64,000 nucleotides of DNA from Diogma glabrata (lineage: Eukaryota; Arthropoda; Insecta; Diptera; Cylindrotomidae), in NCBI GenBank assembly GCA_963693315.1, contig OY856186.1:85429116-85493115 (forward strand), given 5' to 3'. Below are positions 44,379 to 57,304 of the stretch, one piece after another; position 1 is the first letter of the stretch, and each line of letters opens with the position of its first letter. The notes under the pieces were generated by a model. It was not told where the DNA came from. It searched no databases and worked only from the letters and a program-made list of their open reading frames with translations. Position numbers and translations under genes: made by a program.

Positions 44379-47029
44379 TTTTCTGAGATAAAATGAAAAT
44401 GTGAATTCACTGACATATAAACCTCACCTCCAACGCAAACATCTTCTCGACACAACCAAAAACTCAACAAAATGCTAATCACAAAAGGCACTTTATCTGT
44501 GCCTTTCCGAATTCCCTTGACTTAGATATTCAAGAAACATATTCTGAAAATCATAACCAGAAAACAAAACAATATAATTAGCCGGACTTCCTTCTTTCGT
44601 TCAGTCCTGTTATGGCCAGTATGTATTACGACAAATGTACTGTATCTTTCTTCCTTGTAGATAGTAATACCTGCATTAGTTGAAAATGTGTTTAACCATA
44701 TTTTCAAAGACGCTTCTTTCCCTCTTTTTATAATTTTGTTAAATTCTTAAATACATTTGTTATTTAACATCTCTATATCTGCTAAAATTTGACATAATTT
44801 TTTCGTGTTTCTTTTGCATTCCATAAATGCTACAAAACATTGATGCAACCAAATGATTTTTTCGTGGAAATAAAGTTTTGATCATTTTTGAGAATTCTAG
44901 AAGTTAGATTTGGCAACTGCTTTTAAAATTCAGTTAGTTAGTTGGGTTTGAGTTGGAGTTGAGTAGTTGTATAAGTTATTGGGAAGGTAGTTGGAAAAAC
45001 TTGTCTTACATACATGAAAATTTGTGTGGCAACTTAAGAGTATATATTTTTTTTTAAGTTTTGACGTGGGCCCGAAAGAATAGTAAATAAAATTATTCCA
45101 AATTAATTTAAAATTTAGTAATTAGTATAAATGAATTTTGTTTAGTTTTTTTTTTTTTGGTTATGTATTAATAAAAAGTGAAAGTTAGAGAATCAGATAA
45201 GATTTAATAAGAAAGAAAGAATCACAAGTTAACCATAAATTGTTACACATATACCAGTTTGTGAAAAATTATTTTTGTTAAAAAAAATATCTAGTGTAAG
45301 TAAAATGGTTTTTGTTTTGTATTTCGATTTCCGCGAATGCTAGAAGTGATTTGAAATTAAAAAACATAATTTATTGACAGTTCGATGTCAATGACGATGT
45401 GATAATATGTTCTGGCTGATTGCACATTTGGGATTCATTATCAAAATTATGCTAACTAGCTAAACTATGCTAAATATGATATGCTCATTAGACACAATAA
45501 AAAAAACCACAAATAACATCTGAGAACGCCTTAACTAACCACTAGATAAGACCAGCTTCATGTTACTGTTAGCTAGCGGAAGATTAATCCAGTTAGACGA
45601 ACCGATACAGAAGGTAGTCAAATCGAGATTGGTACCAAATTTTATTTTGATTCTACTTGGAGGGAATTATTTATAATTATACCATAACAAACTTCCAAGT
45701 ATCCGATTGAGGTTTACTGGATAGGTGAGATAAAATACATGGTAACATAGTACATTTTATTGTTATTTATTTAAATAACATATAAATTGCAAGTCTCAGA
45801 AGTTACAAACAGCTGTAATGCCCTTTCAACGTATGCAACTTTGCAAAACAAAAAATTATTAACAATAACTTAATTAGATTAGATAGACTAAAAATTAAAA
45901 ACATTATAAATAAATTTAAGTAATAATTTTTGTTTATAAATTCAATTTTATAAATATTGTTTTACAATTTTATCTTATAAAAGTCTGGGTTGGGTGATTT
46001 TCAAATGTGTTTTTTAAAGTTTTTTAAATTGATTATGATTACAAGGTTTTTATGGCAATTCATTTCATAACAATATATTATATGGCAATTCATTATACGA
46101 CAAATCAATTCATAATAATATACCACCAAATAGTTATCAATCCATAATAATATACCACATTATCAGAACATACCTACCTACCTTGTTATGGTTTATATGA
46201 TATTATAATTAGAAAACCGTATACAAATTGTTAGGGGAGAGTTGTGGCATGCTTGTCTATCATTCTTGAAAACCTAGGTGGTGACGTCGGCACGCGGTTA
46301 GATTAACTGATCGTTCAGTCTTTTTTTTAATTTCTTGTAAAGGGTTTGGTAGTAGAATTCACACCCGAATGAACTAGCGACTGATTAAGAAAGAGTAGCG
46401 TGCAAGACCAACTTGTGGACCTTCATAGACCACCTTTATGATACACAATATCAAAAAGTATCTCACTGACATAACTTTTAAACTCTCCCTCGATAAATTA
46501 TATAAAAAATCACATCTGTTAAATCTCTAAAAAGAAGTAAACAAAATTTTTAAATTTTCAAATAAGTTCTAAAATAACTTCATCATGTCACGAATTCAAT
46601 CCATGCTAGATCTACCATGGCACGAGCCAGCCGATCTTAATATTAAATTTTTATTTATATTATGATGTAACTAACGGTGCCCAGATAAAAAGAATCTATA
46701 AGAAGAATAAAGTGAAAAAAAGATTTATTTTTATTAGTTTTCTTTTGTGCTATTGGATAATGGTAAAATGAATGGGAAAGTAGAAGTAAGTAATTTGATA
46801 TATGTATTTAAAAAAAAATTGTATGAGTGTGTAATATTACAAATTTTATCCATTATTATATCAAAATTTTAATTTCGAAAAATTAAATATATTTCTTAGA
46901 TATACATGCATATATGTAATTCTCTTTCGTTGACCAACAGCAAGTGTAAAGAAAATAGAGCCTCAAATATTGAATTACAGGAAATGTAGATATTTAAACA
47001 AGACAATCAAAAATTATATTGCAACCAGC
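44379..47029. other. AT-rich DNA without recognisable genes
   Basis: No supported genes. A short duplicated phrase (CATAATAATATACCA twice near 46,105-46,160) is the only local structure seen. Confidence 0.4.
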
Positions 47030-47096
47030 AGGACCCAGCGTGCTTTGCTACGCTTATAAATAATTATTTTGCGCAGACATTTTGTTGACATAGGAG
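47030..47096. repeat. Interspersed repeat fragment shared (reversed) with 29.68-29.75 kb
   Basis: GGACCCAGCGTGCTTTGCTA and TACGCTTATAAATAATTAT, then GCGCAGACATTTTGTTGAC. It matches the 29.7-kb copy in reverse. Confidence 0.65.
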
Positions 47097-47324
47097 CAAT
47101 TATTTCAAAAAGTGGTAATGAGATAAAGATAGCATATAATTTTTATTTTTATTTTTAAAAATATGAATGAAAAATAATCAGCACTCTAGCTGTCAGTTCG
47201 GATATATGAAAAATTAGCGATCAAATGAGTTTTCAAGTAAGCAATAAAAATATTTAAATGACTTGTTGAATTAATAGAGGTGCGTCATCTCTATATAAAA
47301 CATTAAATAGAATAAAAATTCATG

Positions 47325-47945
47325 AATGTTCCCAGTGCTCATGCATTGTATTCGTTCCCGACACGAAATACACAAAAACTTTTTGATGGACGCAAATTTC
47401 TTTTTTTTTTTCTTACATTCTTCTTAAAGAATGGAACACTAAATAATAAATCGTTTCACATAATAATGTACGACATAGGGCAATACTTCATGATAGGATG
47501 GAGGAAACAAAAATAAAATACATTTTTTTTAAATTTCCAGGAACAAATCTAAAATTGGGTTACTAATAATCCTAGTGCTAGAAGCATATACCAAGATCAT
47601 GTAACGCATTGTTTTCCTCAATTCACCATATATAATAGTTATATGGAAGCTCATTTCTTCAAGCAAGCACAAAAGTTCATTCTTTAAAAAAAAATATTAA
47701 AAATAAAAAAATTAAATAAAAAAATTGCGTCCATCAACACCTTAGAAGCATGTCAAAGAATATTCCATAACAAAGACTAAGGGTGCTATCGTCGATTGAA
47801 ATCCGCCAGCACCCCTAAAATATCACTTATTCCCTTATATCAGTGACATCTACTGCCATTGCCAGTGGTATACGATATCTCACGTTAGCTGATTTACCAA
47901 TACCAGGTACTAAAGTACGCGGGGTTGTCACACCCATACCGTGTT
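47325..47945 (-). mobile_element. LINE-tailed repeat, copy D (diverged), next to a SINE-like tail
   Basis: Reversed and diverged relative to copy A. Present are TTTTTGATGGACGCAAATTT, TGTACGACATAGGGCAATAC, ATAGTTATATGGAAGCTCAT, CCGCCAGCACCCCTAAAATA, CCATTGCCAGTGGTA and GGGGTTGTCACACCC. The terminal LINE tail is missing, replaced by TTCGTTCCCGACACGAAATA (SINE-like, 47,350-47,380). A short + strand piece, GCGTCCATCAACACCTTAGA, lies at ~47,727, so the copy has been rearranged. Confidence 0.7.
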
Positions 47946-48359
47946 TGATTATACATAAGCTATGCTTCTTTGTATAGTATTTGTGCGAATTCCATTTCCT
48001 AGCTTTGAGCTTTAAATCGATATAATCGATATCATCAACTATCTTCACTTAGTTTTAGAAACATACATGTATTACATACAATTGCAAGCCAACAACATAT
48101 TTGGGTGGATAAAAAAAATTTTAAAATCATGATGTGTTAAATTCCAATATATATAATTTTGATTTTTGATATATAAATCTAATTATTTGTCAGATTATAC
48201 TTTCATTTTTAAATTTCATTAAATTATGTTCAATGAAAAAAACATTGATCAAAGCAAAGGGTATAAAACGTAGATCAAACTTTAGATCTAACGATAAAAT
48301 TTTAGATCAAACCTATGGGTATAAATCGATATTTATCAACTAAATAATTATCAACATTT

Positions 48360-48545
48360 AGGCCAAACCCCTTAAAATAATTATAAGGGCCCTGGGGTTC
48401 TGTTTAAAAAAAATTGCCAGTTACCTATGCGCAAGTGTACACAACAACTTCCCAAAGTTTCATGATGCTCGGATGAATGGTTTATTAATGCATAAACGAC
48501 AAACATACATACTTTCAATTTTATATATATAGATAGACTAGAATA
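48360..48545. repeat. Possible retroelement 3' fragment
   Basis: AAGGGCCCTGGGGTTCTG, then ACGACAAACATACATAC and TATATATATAGATAGA. The pattern resembles 3' ends of some insect RTE-like elements, but this is recognition by style only. Confidence 0.25.
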
Positions 48546-49320
48546 AATTTACTAATAGTGACCACAGTTTTATCACACGGTATGTATATTAAAAAAACCT
48601 GTTTTATCACCGTGTTATTTTATTTATTCACAAAATGCCTATTTACATATCCCATGTTAAAAACGCATTAAAAAAACTTACGCACCATGATATATCTAAC
48701 CAATCGATATTTGATGGTAATCACACTCCAATGAATATTCCATAAACTTATTCAATCGAAATTGAAAGTTAAGCAAAACTAATGTTATGTGACTGTTTTT
48801 TTTTTTATTAACATTAATTTGAAGCTAAATCGCAACCCATTCATTCTCCAAAATATATTTATTAACATTTTTACTTAATATTTATACTTTATAGTAAAAT
48901 ACAGTTTTATGGCAATACAGATCAGTAGTTCAAATTTGCATAACCGTTTTTTATTTGTTTTACTATAGTATACGTCATGCTCTACTAACACACGTTATCG
49001 GATCGATGGCAAAGAAACCGATTGATTATTTTTGTTTGTATATTACGTTTGATAATAATTATAGACCAGCACTATTGGGTTGTATTGTAGTTCTTTTTAT
49101 GTAATATTTTGTAATGGTGAAATGCTATAGTACTAAGTTAACATTAACACATACTTAACTAAACTAAAATCGCCTGTCATGTGCATTTAGTTAGAGCGAT
49201 TTTGTTAAAATTTGTGACATTCTAATTTCTTTTAGTATAAATATATTGGGAATAGAGCCTATTAAAAACAAATAAATTATTTTAAATTAAAATGTATATT
49301 TTACGTTTCGGTAAAAATAA
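48546..49320. other. Unassigned AT-rich stretch
   Basis: Nothing recognisable before the LINE fragment. Confidence 0.4.
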
Positions 49321-49324
49321 TAGT

Positions 49325-49825
49325 TTTGGGTCGTTGTCGTAAGGTTTTAATAGGAAGCAGTTTCTTTTAATATATAGGTCATTTGTTCGTCCCTGAATGG
49401 AGTATTGCTCTAACGTTTGGGGTGGAGTCTACGTAAGTATTTTGAAATGTCTAGATTCTATACAGCAGAGAGCTGTCAAATTGATCGGCAATTTAAATCT
49501 TACTAACGAGCTTGATTTCTTGCAACAAAGAAGAGATGTTGCTGATTGGACGGTATTTTACAAATACATTATAGATGAACGGGCGTCTGCGGGGATCAAA
49601 TTAATTTTGCCTGACCCTAAAAACTTTACGCGTTACAACAGAGCATCAATAGCAGCCCATCCTTTTACGGCTCAAGAAACAAGATGAAGAACTGTTGCTT
49701 TTCAACGTAATTTTTTTATTAGAGTTTCACATCTCTGGAATGCCTTACCGGCGTGGGTCTTTCCTGATAATTTTAATCCTCAAAACTTTAAAATGAACGT
49801 GAATAAATTCGTTAAAGAAAATTAA
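49325..49825 (+). pseudogene. LINE reverse transcriptase C-terminal fragment
   Basis: Homology begins near 49,325 (VLGRCRKVL, diverged) and is clear from LIYRSFVRP near 49,380. It continues with MEYCSNVWGGVYVSILKCLD, QRAVKLIGNLNLTNELDFL, QQRRDVADWTVFYKY, NRASIAAHPFTAQ, VAFQRNFFIRVSHLWNALP and FPDNFNPQNFKMNVNKF, with TAA at 49,823-49,825. Two in-frame TGA codons (near 49,396 and 49,685) replace residues that are Arg and Cys in relatives, so the copy is dead. It is closer to the 6.06-kb fragment than to the 26.7-kb LINE. No LINE 3' tail or A run follows. Confidence 0.85.
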
Positions 49826-51337
49826 TAAATACTCATGAGCCCTAGCTCCCCAGTTAGCATGGTATCTACGGATATTCAAAGATGTTAATTTATAATGTAT
49901 CATGGTTAACACTAAACATGCGTAACTTTGAATATAAAAAAAACCGAGACAATAGACCCCGAAAAATCAGTTTGCATAAAGTAATCCCTCTGCATGTTGG
50001 ATCGATTCCTTGGTGATTCATTGGTGATAGAACGCTTGAAAAAATCCTCTGTACAACATAACAGTGATTCACTCTGTACCTCTATGTTTGGTTTAAGAAT
50101 GACTAATTATTTCAATAATGTTCAATGCCCGCTCAATGTCAAAAACGGTAACCAAGGTGATCTCTGTTTTGGAGATAATGATGTCAATATCAGATGCAAC
50201 CTTTCAAAATAAAGCGTCCGTTTAAATAGTTATTATTTTTTTTTTACTTGTTAGTTAGGTTTCTATGATTTTGGTATAAAGTCGAGCGTCCCGTTGTCAG
50301 ACCTTTGATTTATAGCTTGAAACCTTATAGGTCATGAAAATCTTTAAAAGACTGTCATAATCATACTCGACTAACATCCTTCAGGAGCTGCAGAGTAATA
50401 TAGCTCAACAGAGTTGATAGCCATGAACAGATGCCTACGTCATTCTCTCTTTGATATTATTCAGTCCATTCGGTTGTGTTTTTTCTTATTTTCCGTGGAT
50501 GCCTCTTGAAAAACGAAGATTAAAATTTGGTTTTTTAGCATATAAATTTTGAGAATATTTATTAAAATCAACATTACACCTACAACAATAGTTGGAGGCA
50601 AAACGTTCGCCTATTATTGCAAACGAGTGCATGGTTAAGTAAATCTATTGATTTACTTCCTGAACACTGTTTCGAGTACTGGGATTGTACTTGAAAGTAA
50701 GTCGAAAGCTGTTCGGTTAAAAATTGCAAGAAACTGCTATAGAATGAAAAAATATTAATTTAACAGACCTCGTCAAGGTAAAAAGCAATTGTTATACAAA
50801 ACTTTTACCCTCTCCTCACTCCAAATAACATTTAATAAGATGAATGAATCAACCATAATAAAGTTGGCCCTTGTGCTTTTCTTCTACCATTGATATTTAT
50901 GTTTCTCTTATAATTTGTGATACATTGCTTTTACTAAATATTGTACATTTAGTTCGCCCCATACACACCTTTATCAGTGATATTGCGACAAATTGTACGG
51001 TAAAGGTTATTTAAAAACTTAAAAAAAAAAGCTATAAATAATTAAATATTTAAATCGCTTATATTATTGGTTATGGGGACAGGTTTTCGATTTGTTAGTT
51101 TTGATTACGGAAGGGTCGATATAGTTTTAAGCCAGTTCCATATTGTAAGAAAATGGAATCGATCGAAGTGTGTTCGGGGTTATAGTTTTATATAGGAGCT
51201 ATGTATTGTAGGTGAATAAAATAAAACCATTAGTGGTCCGCAGAAAAAGTATAGTGATCCGTCAATTTTTTTATATTTATTGCCAATTACAATTTAATTT
51301 TATTCTATCGCTTTTTTCACTCTTCAAATTTTTATTC
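49826..51337. other. AT-rich DNA without recognisable genes
   Basis: A short frame near 49,994-50,212 has no recognisable motif. Nothing else is seen. Confidence 0.4.
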
Positions 51338-51384
51338 AATTTTTATTTGTGAAATAGTTTTCACATATTTCACAAATAAAAATT
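51338..51384. repeat. Hairpin: 18-base arms, 11-base loop
   Basis: AATTTTTATTTGTGAAAT (51,338-51,355) is the exact reverse complement of 51,367-51,384. Confidence 0.85.
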
Positions 51385-51734
51385 ATTTCCTACGACAACA
51401 TATAAAAATTCTATATTCATGCAGGTTTAATCATTTAAGAAAATGTTTTCTTCCACTAGTGTAAAATCATTTTCGCTAAATTGTTGTAGCTATGGAATTT
51501 TCATATGTATCTTATAAAAATTTTTAATCAAAGCAACCATGAAAATATAGGAAAATATATGAATTTTGAATGTTATGTTATCGATTTCTAATTTAATAGT
51601 TTATAATAAATATCGTTTATATAGATATATATACTATCGTAGAAAAAATTGCATTTCCTATGCGAGATGAAAACGTTTTACGTTTAAGTGAACAAATTTT
51701 CACTCACGAAAAGCACCACAATTTACTATGTATT

Positions 51735-52230
51735 TTAAATATCGTTCTCACTCGTAAAAGTAAAATTTTTATTTTTTTCACTCAAATGGAGTCGTTTTTT
51801 TTATTTTCTTTCATTCCATATGTAAAAAAAGAAAATTAGTACTTTTTCGTCATCCTTTTTATTTAATTTAATAATAACACTTGCATAATTGGACAAACCA
51901 TCCAGTAAATAATCTATTTTTATTTTTCATACGAAGGAAAGCATCGAATTTGAAGCAAAAAATTAAACGTGTGAGTATTTGGATAAAAACATATCTTTAA
52001 TTACAAATTAACTTCAAATAAAATTTATTTATGTTTTTTACAACCATTGTTGTCGGCGTAATTAGTTTTAATAGAATAAAATAAACGTTTGTTAATTTAA
52101 TTCTATTGCGTGGTGCAATTTGCAAATTTGCGAGAGAATAAAATTCATAAAATACGAAACCAATACAACGTTTTATCCTTACGACAGAGTACCATGTATT
52201 AATTGAATTATTTTTTATTCTTTGATAAAA
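51735..52230 (-). repeat. Reversed MITE fragment plus flank, repeated (inverted) at 53.72-54.48 kb
   Basis: 51,735-51,970 matches the reverse complement of the CAGAG MITE (ATATCGTTCTCACTCGTAA, AAGTAAAATTTTTATTTTTT, AAAGCATCGAATTTGAAGCA). Within it 51,855-51,975 is closest to 53,720-53,850 reversed. AATACGAAACCAATACAACG and GTTTTATCCTTACGACAGAG (52,155-52,195) match the reverse of ~54,425-54,475. So a segment containing an old MITE copy exists in both orientations within ~2 kb. Confidence 0.65.
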
Positions 52231-53715
52231 CAAGAAAAAAGAAAAAAACAATGAATTTTGTCTATTTTTTTTTGTATCATTAATTCCAAACTATTAAAAA
52301 TTTTATTCAATTTTGATTCCTATTTAATTGTTTTGTATTTAGAAAATAAAATGATTTACAATGAAAGACATCAAAGTTGTAACTACTTATACAAATGAGA
52401 ATTGAGAAACCGAACTTTGTTTTTCAAATAAATAAACAAATTATTTTTTCACAATGTAAGTTGTAAGTAATGTAATGACCGCCAAAATTTGGTACTGGTC
52501 AACATGTAGCGTTCAAAAAAACATCTGCCATCCGGCATCCCATACAGAAATAAGAACAATTGAGTTCTGAACAAAGGTTTTTGCTAAGGGGATTAGATTG
52601 TAGCTCTGACAGTAAAATTAATACCTGAATACAACACAGCTTTTCCATTTTCCATTCGTGATGTTACACCATTGCATCATTTCATTACACTTGTCTTATT
52701 TACCAAAATAAAGCTGTTGAGGATGATAGTGTATTTCTTTTCATTATGTAAAAGATTTGATTTGTTTGTCAGTCAGCTGTTTATAACAGGATCCTATTAT
52801 TTGGTCTCTATTTATTTCATTGCCAATGTGTGATTAAATGTTGGTAATCGTAAAATGTTAATGCCCCCATTAAATTGATTATTATTAAATTTTCCTTTAT
52901 GTAAATCGATTTATTGAATGGCTTGGGCGAAGTTTGATTTAAAAATATTGTGTTTCTTCTTTAAACTTGTTCATGTTGGAATAATTAATTTTCGAGAAAG
53001 AGTTGGTTGTTTGAGTCTCGGTTGTCCGAGATGAAATCAAATTTTCTTTTATGTACTCTCTTGTTTAGTATAATCTATAAAGTATAAATAATAAAACATT
53101 TTTCAATTTAAGGGAGTTTAATTCTAAAATTTAAATATAAATAAAACTCAAATGTGGCAGTCGCTTGAGGAGGTTACAGATGATTGTTAAGCGATTGAAA
53201 AAATTACTACTTAACCCCACATGAAGATACGCTATTGCTGAAAGTGACACATTTTGGTTGCATTTCGTTTCCTGAAGGTCTACACGTCCACAATATTATT
53301 GCTGCGATGAACAACTACGGTTCTAACTTGAATGTACAGTTTACTGAATTAAGTGTCTTTGAAGGATGGTATAATATAAATATGGATTGGAAATTGATAT
53401 CAAAGAAGACCACAATCAACACTATTTTAATTTATCATTTCACATTGTTAGTTTTTATGTTGCATGTTAGATGTAGTAATTTATTTTTATTTGTTCTAGA
53501 AGTCAAAATGACTGGATAAATAAATTTTTTTCAATAGAGATTTTTTCCTTAGTAGAGTCCGCGCAGATCTGTCCTTCATTTATGTTTAATAATTCGTAAA
53601 AAAAACCCTTGGATAAATAGAAACCGTATATTTCTATTTATTTCATAATAGTCAATTGCGACAGTAAGTTTCACAGTTGTAGAAAAACAAACAAACCTTT
53701 ATTGTCGGAAGGATA
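52231..53715. other. AT-rich DNA without recognisable genes
   Basis: A 94-codon frame at 53,235-53,519 has no motif that I recognise and ordinary AT-rich composition. Not annotated as a gene. Confidence 0.35.
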
Positions 53716-53719
53716 AATT

Positions 53720-53850
53720 TTTTATTCAAATACTCATACATTTAATTTATGCTTCAAATTTGATGCTTTTCCTTGTATTAAAAATAAAAATAGATAATTT
53801 TTTGGAATGGTTTGTCCAATTGTTGAAGTATTATTATTAAAATAAATAAA
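53720..53850 (+). repeat. Fragment of the CAGAG MITE, + orientation
   Basis: CAAATACTCATACATTTAAT, TTATGCTTCAAATTTGATGC and TTTGTCCAATTGTTG parallel the reversed copy at 51.85-51.97 kb and the complete copies at 13.7 and 17.3 kb. Confidence 0.7.
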
Positions 53851-53993
53851 AGTAATAAATTCAAATTCATTACAATAAGTTAAAATCAATGCGCATGTCT
53901 CTCTCCAAAATATTGAAAAGGCAAAGGCTACCATTATTATATTGAAATAAATTTTCATTGTGCAAAACAAATTGTATTTTTATGTTTGCTCTT

Positions 53994-54139
53994 AACTTAT
54001 TTAATAAGTTTAATAATAAATTAAAGGAAACAAAGATGGCCTAAAAGATGGCCTAACAAGCTGAAATATATATAGAGTAACAGTAAAATTAAAAAAACTT
54101 TGTTTTCTTTAATTTTTTATTAAACTTATTAAATAAGTT
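53994..54139. repeat. Inverted repeat with 42-base arms
   Basis: 53,994-54,035 (AACTTATTTAATAAGTTTAA ...) pairs with 54,098-54,139 with few mismatches. The 62-base spacer contains GATGGCCTAAAAGATGGCCT, a direct duplication. Confidence 0.88.
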
Positions 54140-54507
54140 ATTTGCGTAAGGTTACAAGAGATTTACAATATATTATTTGAAAACTTACGCCAAGTGCCAA
54201 CGGCAAACAGTGTTAATTATTAGTTAGAACTTGAATGTCTATCATTGTAGGTCATTTCACTTTTAAAATATCAAACAATTAAATAGGTATCCAAATTGAA
54301 TAAAATTTATTTAATTGTTTGGAATTAACGGTACAATAAATTGAAATTCATTGTTGTTTTTATTCGTTTTGCTTGTTTTATCAACGCATCTTAAAATTAA
54401 TAACTGAAACTAATATAATATGTTACTCTGTCGGCAGGATAAAACGTTGTGTTGGTTTCGTGTTTAATGAATTTTGTTCTAAAAAAAATATAGCATAGCA
54501 ATCAACG

Positions 54508-54609
54508 GCCAAATTCTGTAATTGTGAAGCGGTGAAGTGATAAGTTTTTTAATGAAAAGAAACGAAGAAAATTTTATCACTTCACCGCTTCACAATTACA
54601 GAATTTGGC
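54508..54609. repeat. Perfect hairpin: 36-base arms, 30-base loop
   Basis: 54,508-54,543 (GCCAAATTCTGTAATTGTGA ...) is an exact reverse complement of 54,574-54,609. The adjoining 54,618-54,732 is MITE sequence. Confidence 0.96.
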
Positions 54610-54617
54610 TGCAGGTC

Positions 54618-54732
54618 TTAAAATGATATTTTTTTATTTTTAATCCTGTATTTGGGAATGTTATGTTTTTGAATCTTTTTCGCTCTGAAAGAACGGAGCA
54701 AATTAGAGATATAAGAAGCGTTTTAAAATCCG
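54618..54732 (-). repeat. Reversed left-end fragment of the CAGAG MITE
   Basis: TTTTTCGCTCTGAAAGAACG, GAGATATAAGAAGCG and AAATCCG correspond to the first ~110 bases of the complete copies in reverse. Confidence 0.65.
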
Positions 54733-54809
54733 TTTATTACACATCAAAATTAATTATTTTCTTATTTCGGATTCTTTAAACTTTATTTCGTTTATCCCTG
54801 TTGTTTTAA

Positions 54810-55620
54810 ATTACAATCTTGAAAAAGTTCGTGAAATATGCATTAATTGTGCAGGTTAAAAAATTCCCATGCATAATATTGTGAATGATACATGTCATGC
54901 ACATGATGTACACCATAACGTACACATGCCGTAAAACGCCCTAGAACCAAATGTGCACACAGATGTTTACTTGTTATATTCGTTTCGCCCGTTACATATG
55001 TTATATTCGTTTTACGAATAATAGAAAAAGAAGCAAAACGAAATTTATTTAACGATGAGAATAATAGACAAAGAATAAAAAAACGTAGAGTGAAAAAGTA
55101 GTTTAACATTTTCTAAATTACTGGTTTCATTTAACTTTTTACGAGATAATATGACTTTCGTAATAATGACTGATAAAATTTATCTTATTTTCATCTAAAA
55201 TTATATGCGAATGAAATTTTCTTGTAAAGATAATGAAAACATGCACACTAACAAACGGGCACTTTGCATAATTAAATCTAGTTTTTCAAAAAAATTATTA
55301 TATTTCTGGTTTTAATATTTAATATTAATATTTTTCATGTCGGTTTACTGATGTTAACATTTTTTATGGTATTAAGAGAACTGTGGAAAACTATTATTAT
55401 TTTTTATATGTAAGCCAAATATTTCAATTTTTTAAGTTTCAATTTTTTTCATTTAAATTGTATCGTTGAAAAATGGCGCAAAATGAACACTTCATCTACA
55501 TATGCAATCACACATACACATTTTCATTTTTTCAAAACACGACCGCAATCTTCATTTGCAGTAATGAAGTTACCAGAAACATTAGTCCAGGTAAAACTCA
55601 TAACGTATTAAAAGCTCCCA
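54810..55620 (-). repeat. Reversed copy of the 16.50-17.87 kb segment, MITE-free
   Basis: TACATGTCATGCACATGATG with ACCATAACGTACAC (54,888-54,925), GATAATATGACTTTCGTAAT (~55,145) and GCAGTAATGAAGTTACCAGA (~55,560) match 17.74, 17.09 and 16.54 kb in reverse. Near 55,110-55,140 the site of the 459-base MITE is empty. The 102-codon frame at 55,473-55,781 overlaps this repeat and is not supported as a gene. Confidence 0.8.
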
Positions 55621-55781
55621 GTCATAATATTCATACATCAAAAATTTATGTATTTATGTCTGAAAGTTCTATGCACAATTTTCAAACATGTTTACATGAT
55701 TTAAAAATGTTTAGGTATGACAATAATAACTTTTATCCATCTAAAATGAAATATTTCGCAAAGTCCGCAATAGAATCTTAA

Positions 55782-57298
55782 AATATTTATTGGTCTGTAG
55801 CATGAAATGAGTTGAGAAACACAGTAGATTACACACAGTAGATTCTATTTTTCTATTTATTCAAAAAGCCATTATGTTTTTTGCTCAATATATTTAGGCC
55901 TCTAAATGAGAAGAACCTTTCTAAAGAAGAAGAACCTCGATAGGATTAACTACAATCTTACTAGAACATCTATTGTTGATCATTAAGAAAAGTAACAAAG
56001 GTCGGGAAAATACGCTAGTAATTGATTAATTGGATATATTGAATAAGAATCAATTTATACTTAAGTGAGTTCTGCTTAAGAGAACATCGAATAAAGTGAA
56101 TTGAATCTTGCAGTTGAGTAGGACTGAATCCCAAACAAGAAGAAGCTTAACTAATATCACAGCAGCTCAATTCCATGCCTACTGATTGTAAAATCAGACT
56201 TTTGTTATTGCAACTAAAAACAGCCCTTTCGCTGGTCAATCTTGTGGCTGACCCAGATTTTGTCCACAGTATTTTCAATAACTAACGACAATTCGAGGTA
56301 AAAAATTTGTTTCAAATGGAAACTAGTTTACGCCGTCATATAAGGTATTTGTTCAATTTTTCATTTTTGAGCAAGGAAGTTAAAACGGACAGCTGAGTGT
56401 AATTTAATTATCTCTTTTACATCAATCAACAGCTCAAAGAAATATATTTATCACTACCAATCACGTCATTGATTCAAAAAGAGAATTAACTACGTTATAA
56501 TAGCACGTAAATGTGATTTTAATCCAGCGAGCTACTATGATGCCAGCCCATTTCAATAACAGTACTAACTAAATTTTCATAACATTTCCTAGACACAGTT
56601 ATATTGAATCAGAAACTTTAGTCTTCCAACAACTCATTGGTGAAGTCGAACAGATGTGATAATATGTGATAATAATTGTGGCATAAATTACATGCAACAT
56701 CATCCACAACCAACGGTCTAGTTTTTGTACAACAAAGGCATCTCTGTGGAAGCTTTCATATCAAGAACAAACAGAATTCACTTTGATTGATTGACATGAA
56801 CATCAGCAAATTACGACTGCACTGGTTGTAATTTATTTTAAAACAGCTATACGTTTAAATACATTTAAATACGCCAAATCCAATAGCAAACGCATCAAAT
56901 GTGTCAATATTAATTCAGGCGCGTCTTAAATCTCTATCAAACATCCAGCCACTTGGTTGTTTCCATTGTAGTTTGTATTAAAACCACTTGGTCAAACATG
57001 TTTAAAGATTATCTTCTCCCTAATCCTGTATGACAATAGTAGGAATACAGTTCCTAATATACTATATTTGTGGTCACATTCCTTACGAAAAACAAATGAA
57101 GCAAAATTTTATATAAATATTGAAAATTTCAAGAAACCAAATCGCGTATAAACACGCAATAATAATCATGGAATTCGTTTAATGTAATAATTAAGTGTGA
57201 AGGCTACATAACATATGATTTTCTTTTATCTGACGGAAAAAAAATTTAACGTTTAACAATCGTTCAATTATTGTTGGATTTCTTTTTCTTTAATTTTT
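55782..57298. other. AT-rich DNA without recognisable genes
   Basis: No supported genes or repeat ends before the target duplication of the next transposon. Confidence 0.4.
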
Positions 57299-57304
57299 AT
57301 ATAA
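57299..57304. repeat. 6-base target-site duplication, left copy
   Basis: ATATAA before GGGCTATT, repeated at 60,155-60,160. The AT-rich context makes chance agreement possible. Confidence 0.7.

Noticed and set aside
46250..46330. tRNA-like sequence near GGTGGTGACGTCGGCACG
   Set aside because: It does not fold into a cloverleaf and has no B box at the right distance.
53235..53519. 94-codon open frame as a host gene
   Set aside because: No recognisable domain, no neighbouring exons, and composition like the surrounding non-coding DNA.
55473..55781. 102-codon open frame as a gene
   Set aside because: It overlaps the dispersed repeat shared with 16.5 kb, where the frame is not kept.
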